This document shows positions 1 to 8,862 of a stretch of DNA of 15,061 nucleotides, piece by piece. Under the pieces are notes generated by a model. That model was not told the DNA's origin, searched no databases, and worked only from the letters and a program-made list of their open reading frames with translations. Source of the stretch: Krasilnikovozyma curviuscula (Eukaryota > Basidiomycota > Tremellomycetes > Cystofilobasidiales > Mrakiaceae); contig MVAQ01000350.1 in NCBI GenBank assembly GCA_014825775.1, forward strand, positions 1 through 15,061. Direction: 5' to 3'. A program made the position numbers and the translations under genes. Every line of letters starts with the position of its first letter. The stretch's first letter is position 1.

Positions 1-107
1 CCAGAGAGACGTCGTGAGTCGCTTGAGAGCCCAAAATGATGGAACGAGGGGCGAAAGACTCGTCGACGGTTTGACGCTAACGCAGTAAGAAATGTGCGTT
101 TCGTCAT
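1..107. other. Edge-truncated possible coding end, strand uncertain
   Basis: Two short open frames compete here and neither is recognised. On the minus strand an ATG at 107-105 opens a frame that stays open to the left edge (35 codons); it is rich in Arg, Ser and Phe, and its first acidic residue comes only near residue 30, which resembles a mitochondrial presequence. On the plus strand a frame open from the left edge stops at TAA 86-88 and would give the last 28 residues of a gene (ends LVDGLTLTQ). The AT-rich DNA that follows would suit either a 3' end converging on the LRR gene or a minus-strand promoter. Third-position GC does not separate the two readings. Confidence 0.3.
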
Positions 108-722
108 TCGAGACTTGAGTATTTTTTATTTTATCTATTTATCTTATTTTTATAGCAATTCCAACAAGAGTCTAAAGGAAAGTGTTATCTTCATTTAAAT
201 TTTCGTAGGAGCGTTCTATCTCTTTGGTGTTCCTATTATTTTTTTAGTTATTTTTTACGAAAAGACATGACTGTCAGTTCCTTCAGTTGATGACCAGAGG
301 GCGCAATCAGAGGAGAGGGAACATAAAAAGTGGTTTCATGTGTCGCAAAAATCAACGAAGTGATCGAACCTACAGCAACTGAGAACGAAGAAAGTGCCTC
401 GAGATGGCATTGCACCAGGTCTTCCAATTACCACTGTATCAAATTAATTCTTGATAGCGGTTTATGACGGAACATACATATGCAAGATGAGGAAGCGTGT
501 TGTCTCTAGCGTGACTCTCCTCTACTTCACGAGCTGCGATGCTCGCGTCGCCGAGTTGGAAATGGTAGGTTTACGAGCAGCTGGGAAGCTTGAGCGGCCT
601 CATCACTGCTGTAATACTGAAAATAAGGTAAAATTTCCTATGAATGTGCACATAGAGAGGGGTATCCATTGGGTAGCTGCAGGTCAAGACAGAGCTGGGT
701 ATATCCATGAATATATGCTGCC
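108..722. other. Intergenic region 3' of the LRR gene
   Basis: No gene is supported here. It holds the presumed 3' untranslated region of the minus-strand LRR gene (downstream of its stop at 725-723), then AT-rich tracts around 120-160 and 235-260. A plus-strand open frame at 451-738 has no ATG at its start (it begins TTG), no family resemblance and no convincing splice context, so it is not called. No clear polyadenylation motif was identified. Confidence 0.5.
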
Positions 723-3700
723 TCATACATCTGGTTGAGGTGGGACTCCAATGATGCTTGGTACAGTCTGATCGTCCTCACCTACCGTCCTCTTGGGCGC
801 CCTCTCAACTTCTGTTGACAACAGCTACAAAGAAAGTCAAGAATCATTAGCAAAGAACGTTCAAAAGGAGAAAGAGAGAAAAGCTCACCTCCTGCTTTAG
901 CACCTCACCATCCACGTCTTGATCGTCATCTTCATCTAGCAACACATGACCCTTCCTGAATACCTCGCCTTCCTCCTCCACCCAGTTCTTTCCCACTTGG
1001 TCCAAGGGTGAGTTGCCATGGGCTACGCCTTCCATCTCACTGTTGTCGCCCAACAGATCCGACATCGCGAGCTGTATTTCATTATGCCTATGGTTCGCCG
1101 CGAGTACCTCATCCTCGGCAATGCTGCCGTTGAAGCCACCAGAAAGCACAGCTGGAGACGTGAGCTCGTCCGCATCGCCATCGATTTCATCCATTGCAGC
1201 GATCGCATTCACCCGCTCTTCAGAATCGTCATCGCTGTCAGAGTCATCAGCAATGCTAAACGGACTGTTGACAGAGCCCTGTTGGACAGGGGCACCTGTA
1301 GCTTGGGGTGAAGGTGTCATGTGCCTAACTTTTGTAGGTGTCGCAGGTGGAGTCTTCAAGTTCGCAGATTCCAATAGCGAGAGAAGCTGTTCGGATCGAG
1401 CGAGGTTGGACGAAAGTTCGTCGTTGAGGTAGAGAAGGACTTGAAGTCGTTCGTCTTCTGCCGTTTGAGCGAGTTCTCCAAGTCGCTCTTTGAGAACCTT
1501 AGCTAGTTCCACGAGATCATTGAGGACTTCAGCAGAGATATTTTGCGCATCTAGAGCCTTTTCAAGGTTGAAGTTGGTCTCTTTCGCGGATGTGGCAACT
1601 GATGAGGAGATGTGTTAATGTCAGAGAAAGGACGGCTGCCATTTAAACAAAACTCACTTTGATCAGGGGTCTGTTGATAAACTACAGTGCGCGCACGGCC
1701 AGCTGGCTCAAGAGCAGTTGCCTGAGCCTGTGACACTACGTGGGCTTGTTCAGCTTCACGGACAGCACGTTGTAGAGAAGATTTCTGGGAAAGGAAACAA
1801 AAGGTACCAGGGTTCATTCTTAAGCTACAATGGCATACGAGAAGGATACTCACCTCAATCGGCCCGCTGATTGTTTCGAGGTTAACATTACCGCTAGCTC
1901 GCGAAAGCGCCAGATTCGTGTTCCGGATACAGCTCTAATAAAACAATAAAAAATTGACCATTTAAAAAATATTGTCCAGTAAGGAACAAGAAGGGGGACA
2001 TCTCTCACCTGCAAGATGTCCTGACTCAACTCCGCTACGCGTTCGTCATTGAATGGAATATTGAGATCTAGACACCTGAGGATCTCATTCTGCCTCAGGC
2101 CAACCGCGAGGGCCATGATCCCTCCAAGCTCGATATCAAAGTTTCCCGTCAGGTCCAGATGGACCAGCCGACGGGCCTCAGGGAGAAACTCGGCGAGGGC
2201 GATGGCAGCCGAAGTAGAGAGGGACGTGTCGGAGAGATACAGGCGTTTGAGACGGGCGTTGAGAGTGAATGCAGTTCGAAGGGCAGTGATGCCCTCCAAA
2301 GAAGAGCCCGAGCAAGGGTTGGAGTTCAATTCAAGCGTCTCGAGCGTGGAGTTGTACTTCTGATATTCGGTTGAACGATGGTGGTTAGTTGAGAGAAGCA
2401 GGAGAAAGGCAACGAACGATATGCGAACGTACGAGTGCTTCTGCTAGTGCTACGAGACCTTGTACATCGATCTTATTCTCACTCAAATTCAATACCTTCA
2501 GTGTTCGATTGCGTTTGAGTACCTGCGCGATATACGTGACACCACTCTAGAAACGCCAACGAAAACAGAAGGGTCAGTCTAACTATCCCGAAAAAAAGTC
2601 CCTTAAACCAAAACTCAAAAAATAGATAAGGACTGACCTTGATCTCATTCCCTTTCAAATCCAAAATGACCAAACTCTCCAACCGTCCTGCGTCCTCATG
2701 CAAGCTCCTGACCATCTTCGCAACGCCATTCATCCCTACTTCAGCCGCCATCATCGTACCTCCAGATGCGGTTGTGACGCCTCCAGTAGCAGACGTCGTG
2801 ATCTGGGGCACCCTTCCGTCGTACTGTTGCTGCTGCTGCTGCTCACGTTCGCGTTGCTGCTGTGAAGCAGCGGCAGCCGCCAGTCGAGCACGGCGGTTCT
2901 CGTAAGGGCTATAGGCTAACGTCTGTGTTGTTGTTGTCATTGCATCCAAAGAAGAAGAGGGAGTATGTTTCGAGAGTTCGTCTGTCGACGCAGACGTACG
3001 CATCGTTGAAACCACGTCCGGATAGTCCTTGATCATGATGGCGACTCCTACACCTCCGACGCCGGCGATGCGGTTACGGCGCAACGAAAGGTTCTTGATA
3101 CCACTTCCGCGGATTGCGTGGGCAAGCGACTCGAGCGTTGCGTTTCTGATCGAGGACGCGTCGAGGCGGAGCGTTTGAAGCGTGCTAACAGATGACTGGA
3201 AGGTTGGGAGTAGGAGCGGCGCGCAAGGCATCAGGGGCTCTTCTGGCTCTTCTGGTGGCATCTCTTGTGAGGATTCGGATTCCAAACCACATGGCGCAAT
3301 GGTCTCTGCTGCTGACGATGTTATTTCCGTGTTTGGTAGGGTGGTTTGCTGAGGGGAATAACCACCGATGCCAACCAGAATGAAGTCCATGCCCTTCTTG
3401 TCGATGACATTTTCGCTGAGATCAAGATATTGTAGTTCCTTTGCTTTCTTGAGGAAGACACCAAGAAGTTTCCAGCCCTGTTGGCGGATACGTTTGTTGT
3501 TTGCTAGCGATAGGTAAGGAAGATGCCCGGAGACAAGAAGGGAGTGAAGGATCGGTTTGATTGACTTAGACGTTGAGTGAATTGTAGGAATTTTCAATTG
3601 GACGAAAAAAAAATATAAGGTGAAAGAAGAGTGGCAGCTTACCTCGTCACCAAGATCACACCCGTCAAGAAGTAGCTTGTTGAACCCCCAATTGACAGCC

Positions 3701-4704
3701 AGCAAGTCAGATATTATAAGACACATATCTCTTGACAATGGTATACCTGACAGCTTTAGTACACGAGGTGCTGGGTTTTCTGCCTGAGCTGCGTCCTATC
3801 AGAGTGGCGGGAAGGAAAGGGGGGGGGTGGTAACGTCGACAAACGTCAGCATATCGCATGGTACGAAACGCTCGAGCAATGCGCAAAGACTCACTCTAAC
3901 GGCTCCAAAAACCCTCTCGAAACCCACTCCACTGCTTCCTCCTCGAGTCTTCACCGCCCTCTCCCAGAGGCCAAGTACCCGCTCTTCGTTCCACCACTCC
4001 CTGCCGCGTTCATGCCTAAGCTTCTCTCTCTGTTTCCTCTCGACCTCAAGCTTAGCCTGACTGACGGATGGACTGGAAGGTGGTAAGCTGTTGTTGATTG
4101 GGTAGGTGAGGGAGATGGTAGATATAAGGAAGGAGGCTCGTTTGAGGGGCTTGGTAGTCGACGACGTCGACGGCGACGAGGGGAAGTTGAGTGAGGTCGT
4201 ATGAGCCGTCAACGTCGTTGTCGTAGGTGAACCTGGAAGGACCGACACATCGTTTTGTTGAGGAGAATCTGGTATCGATGTCGATGTCGATGATCCAGCT
4301 GCAGCTGTGAGTTTCCCAACGACGCCCCTCAGCGCACTGCCAGCCCAAGCGCCAGCGGTACCACCGAGAGCACCACCAGTTCCAGCAGCTGCTGCCAAAG
4401 AAGGTTCTTCGCTTGCTCCTCCTACTTCTCCAAAAGCCCTGGGATTAAATGTGCCCAGCAGGTCCCTTGCCTGGCGTAAGGGAGCAGAAAAGAGCGTCTT
4501 GGGTGGTTGCTGTCGAGGAGGCTTGAGGATCCCTTTCTTTGGGGGTTTAGGTCGAAGCTTGGGAACTTGGTTGGTTGAAGGATCCCCTGATGCTGTAGGA
4601 GGGGCTGAAGGAGTCGCACTAGTCGACGGTACCGAGACTTCTGCTACGGTCGACGAGACTGACGATTCTTGATGTTGGTGGGCTTCTCCCATGGGATCTT
4701 CCAT
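723..4704 (-). CDS. PPP1R37-like leucine-rich-repeat protein with GAT-like C-terminus
   Basis: Probable protein phosphatase 1 regulatory subunit of the PPP1R37 (LRRC68) family, by homology. Exons (complement): 4704-3895, 3795-3643, 3564-2638, 2546-2433, 2359-2009, 1934-1854, 1784-1658, 1598-889, 824-723; all introns are GT-AG and the join gives 1124 residues. Residues 1-270 are Ser/Pro/Thr-rich, with a basic KKGILKPP motif (56-63) and KRASF (188-192) where a PP1-docking RVxF would be expected. RNI-type leucine-rich repeats run from about 281 to 775, e.g. LQYLDLSENVI, LKVLNLSENKI, LKRLYLSDTSL, LVHLDLTGNF. Family hallmarks are a Gly-Trp after the NNKRI repeat and GGIMALAVGL before the last repeat. 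Low-complexity insertions sit at about 390-438 and 505-593 (polyQ 556-568). Residues 860-932 resemble a GAT domain. An acidic Ser/Asp patch is at 971-983. Start chosen as the first ATG of the long N-terminal exon. Tandem with CAC2 upstream; no shared function is implied. Confidence 0.85.
2824..2864 (-). repeat. CAG/CAA tract encoding interrupted polyglutamine
   Basis: The minus strand carries two runs of CAG-type codons separated by a short RERE-coding segment, giving QQQ and then six Gln at residues about 556-568 of the LRR protein. The tract lies in a low-complexity insertion between two leucine-rich repeats, next to an Ala run. It is a candidate length-variable microsatellite within coding sequence. 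Confidence 0.8.
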
Positions 4705-5098
4705 TCAGACTCTGGATCAACCCAGTCCAGCAGAGCGGACGAAAGGAGAAAAGACGAAGAAGAGATCGGGATGAATCAAGTTGGGCAGCTCAATATAGTC
4801 GAATAGCCTCACTGCAAGCAATACCTTGAAAGCCACCGCCTCGACGCCACGATAATCTACTGCCATTGCCCCGACCAGTGTCATGAGTCTCAATGGAAGA
4901 AAGCTTTGTTAAATATGGATTTTTAGACAGAGGTGAGGAGATGCTTTGACTATTTCTGTAGTTTTTCTTGCTCAAACGTCCTTGGTGTTGTTCACAAAGC
5001 AGCACACTTCGTCGTTCACGCAAGAAACAGCCAATAAACATATCCATCTCGCGACCATGATGTAAAATTCGAGAGCAAAAGGCTGCACAGATGCCTCC
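4705..5098. other. Intergenic region between CAC2 3' end and LRR gene 5' end
   Basis: This 394-nt gap should hold the CAC2 3' untranslated region and the promoter and leader of the LRR gene, both on the minus strand. The part nearest the LRR start codon (about 4705-4790) is pyrimidine-rich on the minus strand, as is common for fungal leaders. An 85-codon minus-strand frame with an ATG (5047-4790) is present but shows no family resemblance and is not called a gene. No TATA box or polyadenylation signal stands out. Confidence 0.45.
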
Positions 5099-8000
5099 TC
5101 AAGCAGCACCATCGATCGAACTAGGCGCAGATGCAACGGAGCTGCCATCCAAGGGGGCCGTGCTGATTAATTCGGCCTTCTCGACCTTCCTCTTCTTCAT
5201 CTTCGGCATCAACGTGTTGACTACGGTCTTCGCTCCCTCTTCTCCCATACCAGTGGCAGTCGTTTCAGCTCCAGGCATAAACATCGTGCTCTCGGACATG
5301 GACCTTTTCGCTACCAAGGTGTTGACTGCGACAACAGGCGAAGGCGCCGAGAGATTCGGCGACGCTCCACCCATAACAGACCCACTCTGGGATGCACTAG
5401 CACTATGTCCGAGTGCCGGTGAGGCGGGAACCGATCCGCTCGTCGTCGACCCTCCCGAGTGCGTTCGATCGACCAGTGCATGCAGCTGACGCTCGTGCTG
5501 CTGTTCTCGTTGGGGAACGCCCAGCTCGAGAGCGTTAAAGACAATGATAGAGCAGTAGCCGTCAACAGAAGAGAGCATAAGCGAATGGCCGTCCGGAGAC
5601 CTGTTGATATGTTTATGGAGATGATGATGAGAAGAGGAAGAAGCTTCGTGAGGTAATAGAAGTGGGTATATCAACTTACCAGGCAAGATCGCTAAAGCCA
5701 GCATAGTGGAGGTTCATAAAGATGGCGACTGGAGACGGCTGTTGCGTATCGTACAGCATGACAGCGTCTTGAGTCGCCACAGCGTAGAAGAGTCGATAGG
5801 GCAAGTTGAAGACCCCTAGGGGTGAGGATGCTGGTGAAAAATTAGAGTCGTAAGTGAATTCGAATTGGTTCCCTCAAGTCGAACGACTCAAAGGTGCACT
5901 CGTGGAAAAAGTCAGGAACTCACCCTCAGGAATGGGTGATTCACCGCTAGTCGTCGGACGAGGAGGGATGATTGACACCTCCTTCACCTCGTCCTTCTTT
6001 TCAAGCTTGATTTTAACTGGTCCACCACTAGCTACGAAGCCATCGTCTCTCAGCTCATAAAAGATAGGGCTGAACTTGACGGCAATGCTGACACTTTTGT
6101 GCCCTGGCAGATGGGCGATGGGTTTTCCGTTCAGATTGGCACGGTTATAGATGAACACGGTCGGTTTCTGGCCTCCAGACTTCTCCGGCTTGTCGCTTTG
6201 TTCCGCCGGGATCTTGTCAGTTGACGTGGACGGTGTGGAAGGTGGGAAGGCGATTGAATCGTCAATTTGACCGGCAGGCGTGAGGAGGAGACCTCCATCT
6301 GGGCTAAAAGCCAAGCGTCTGAAGAACCTCGAGAAGTTTTCATCCCCGTACAGTCCCACATTCTTTGCGACTCCCGACGTGCTCGAGGTCCCAGAGACAG
6401 GACCAGGGACGTTAGCGAGCAGGACATCAGGTCCGGTTGTGGAGCTGGATGGTCGGATTGCTGGAGCTGGTAGAGGACTGGGCGATCGGCCCATTCGAGG
6501 GCTTGGAACGCTGCTTGAAAAACTCGATCGCCTCGAAGGCGGCTTTGGCGGCTTCATGACTCCTTCAATGGGTGGTACTCCTCCAGGAGCAGCAGTGCTG
6601 TTGGCGGTAGCAGACAAGCTCGTTGGTGTCAGAGGGACATTGACACTTCCTTCGTCTCCGATCTCAGAAGCACTATCAAATGGCCCCGTTCCCGCATCGC
6701 TGCTTCCGGCAACACTGCTCGGCCTCCTGCCCAACCTAGGACGTGCCTTTTCAAAGCTTGAAAAGCTGGGCAGACGGGAGTGATAAACCTCCATCTTCTG
6801 AGATTGCGAGTGAGGGTGGAAAATGGGGTTGTGAGGTGCAGTAGGAGAGGTCTTGAGGCGGTAGATGTGCACCGTTCGGTCGGAGGACTGTGTTGCAACA
6901 TATTCTCCTAATGGATCCCAGGAGACTCCTTGGACGAAGTGGGTGTGGTCGGCAATTTCATGTATTTTGGCGCCTATCAGCGACAACGAAAAAACACGTC
7001 GTCAGGAAATCAGTAAAGGGCTGAGACTGGCTGTAAACTCAATACTGGTGTATCTTACCTTCTCTGTCATACACTCTGGCAGTGTTGTCCATACATCCAG
7101 CAATGAGATAGGCACCATCAGGAGACCAAGCAAGATCATAGACCGGATCCTGTGATACTCTTTAGAGCGAATGAGTAGGGCAGCGGCGCAACACGAATAA
7201 CGAAACAGTTGAGTGCCTCCCCTATTAACCACAAATATTCAAGAGAACGAATAACAAATGACACTCACCTAAATATCGTTCGAACTCTCCAATGCTCTTT
7301 GTCTTCACCGTCCCCTCCACTAGCGCCATCATCCAATCCGAAGGCAGTCGACGACAAACTGCCAGTTGCACCAGATGCTGTAGCACTACCCAGAGTTGAC
7401 TGTGCCCAAAGGACAACAAACCCATCGTCGCCTGCTGTAGCAAGGAGCTCTCCTGCCACATCACTATGTGTGAGTCTAATTATTTACAAAAATTGGAAGA
7501 ATGTTCTGAAGACATACCTTTTGGATCCCATCGGACAACGTTTACAGCTGATGTGTGTTTGGAGAGTGTTGATAGGTACTCGATACGAGGTGGTGGTGGT
7601 GTGGGAGCTTCCACACCGGGTTCGAGTGCTTGGGGAGGTGGAATATTTGGATGGACAGCCCAGACCTAGAAAATGAAGTAATAACACGGAAAAGAGAAGA
7701 AGAGGTAGACCATCAGTTATTCATGTTGTTTTTGTGGGGAAGGGGCGAGATTTCTTCGGTCTGCAGATGTGGCCACGCAGATCGCACGAGTTTAGGAGCT
7801 GCTGACACCTCGACGTTCTCAACCAGCCTCTGAGTAGACCCACCACATATTTTCTCGAGGATTGCTCTGAACAAACAGAGGAAATAATCCAGACTCACTC
7901 GAACATTGTTATCACCACCTCCTGTCGCCAACCTGTAATGTCTGCCACCACCAATGAGGCCACCTTCTTTGATAAGTTGACTGGCTCCTGCTGCAGTGGA

Positions 8001-8229
8001 TGTAGAGTTTGAAGGCCCTCCCGCTGACGACGGGATAGAAGCGTTCAGCAGACGACGAAAATGATCTGCTCTAAAGGGCTGGAAATCAATTCTTTTTGGC
8101 GCACGTCCGTATGGGCAGGTATTAGATGAGGAAACAAACATAGAAGGTATAAGTGAGCAATGAGAGAGCTTACGAATAGATGGGAGTGGTGTCATGCCAT
8201 CGAATCTCGACAGTTTTACATCGAGGCAT
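5099..8229 (-). CDS. CAC2: Chromatin assembly factor 1 WD40 subunit (CAF-1 p60 / Cac2)
   Basis: WD40 subunit of CAF-1, the nuclear chaperone complex that deposits H3-H4 onto newly replicated DNA. Exons (complement): 8229-8174, 8091-7899, 7665-7518, 7452-7269, 7159-7059, 6973-5924, 5830-5680, 5600-5099; 794 residues. Family motifs appear in order: N-terminal [29 protein letters not shown] (to 85); [18 protein letters not shown] (126-143) and VVLW; LAWSPDG (203-209); [10 protein letters not shown] (239-248); the signature [20 protein letters not shown] (444-463); [15 protein letters not shown]; and [18 protein letters not shown] late in the propeller, consistent with seven blades. A Ser/Pro-rich loop of about 170 residues (268-440) separates blades 4 and 5. 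The C-terminal tail (about 645-794) is low complexity and carries PKMKKRKV (760-767), resembling a classical nuclear import signal. Longer than yeast Cac2 because of the loop and tail. Start chosen because it gives the conserved N-terminus immediately before intron 1. Confidence 0.93.
7666..7898 (-). other. Unusually long intron 2 of CAC2
   Basis: This 233-nt intron has a consensus donor (GTGAGT at 7898-7893) and a TTCTAG acceptor ending at 7666. It joins NNVR to VW exactly as the WD40 motif demands, so it is an intron and not coding. It is two to four times longer than the other introns of this gene (65-109 nt). The coding frame happens to stay open for its first 180 nt or so. A small GTGGCCAC palindrome lies within it. 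Confidence 0.8.
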
Positions 8230-8862
8230 CGTCGTCGGTTCCTTTTCTGGACGAAGTCACGTTCAACTGAGACCCCTGCTTTTCTTTTTCTATTTTACTT
8301 GGATACTGAGCAACGAAAACTTGAGATAGACAATTAAATCCTGTCTCACTTGAGGACTCTGATTCACGATACTTTCTGCTGCTGCTGAGGTGAGGTGCAG
8401 GTGGGTTGGGGTAAGTCGTTCCTGCGAGACGAAAGATCATTAAAACCAGTACGAGGAGAATGCAAGTTAGATATACGGAGCTGGTTTACCTCGACCTGTT
8501 GCACTCCCTTGACTGTGCCTGGATATGAAGAGTAAGTTTTGAGTAGTGGTATCGGAAAACTCAAGGTCACTGTTAGGAGCAAGGCAACAGCAGCAGCAGT
8601 AATCTACGCGTCGACGAGACGTAACGAAGAGGCAAATCTCAACGATGGTTTTTTGGATCACAGCAACACGAGCAAAAGATACTGTACTAAAATGCAGGAT
8701 AGGAAATTAGGTAAGGTGATGAAGCCTATCTTCGTGGTTCAAAATTCAAGGGCTTGCCTGGGGGGCACAAATTTCACCTTTTCTCGAAGACACGAGATGG
8801 TCATAAGGGCACAATGACACATTGCACTTTTCATGAATGACACAGTAGATGAGTGAGATATT
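8230..8862. other. Intergenic region: YeeE 3' end and CAC2 leader
   Basis: This 633-nt gap should contain the 3' untranslated region of the YeeE-like gene and the promoter and 5' leader of CAC2, both on the minus strand. A possible leader intron runs from a GTAAAC donor at 8489 to a CGCAG acceptor ending at 8422 (68 nt). Minus-strand ORFs here (8216-8661) lack family resemblance and look like fortuitous frames in the leader. A 31-codon minus-strand ATG frame begins near 8832 and is more likely 3' untranslated sequence. Confidence 0.4.
8422..8489 (-). other. Possible 5' leader intron of CAC2
   Basis: On the minus strand GTAAACCAG follows CAGGTCGAG, and a pyrimidine-containing stretch ends in TCTCGCAG 68 nt later. 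The size fits the other introns in the window. It lies about 190-260 nt upstream of the CAC2 start codon, so it would be a leader intron. The evidence is splice-site consensus only. Confidence 0.3.

Noticed and set aside
1013..1432. 139-codon plus-strand ORF
   Set aside because: Antisense shadow of the Ser/Asp-rich exon 8 of the LRR gene; its composition is a direct complement effect.
5091..5489. 132-codon plus-strand ORF
   Set aside because: Antisense to CAC2 exon 8, whose WD40 and nuclear-signal content is clear.
6280..6783. 167-codon plus-strand ORF
   Set aside because: Antisense to the low-complexity Ser/Pro loop of CAC2; no family resemblance.
7453..7517. Apparent frame break at CAC2 intron 3 when the nearest acceptor (CACATAG) is used
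   Set aside because: Using the next acceptor, GTGGCAG ending at 7453, restores the frame and gives the perfect WD40 reading [14 protein letters not shown], so there is no frameshift.
7713..8195. 160-codon minus-strand frame as a separate protein
   Set aside because: It is CAC2 exon 2 read through into introns 1 and 2; conserved motifs require splicing at 7899 and 8091.
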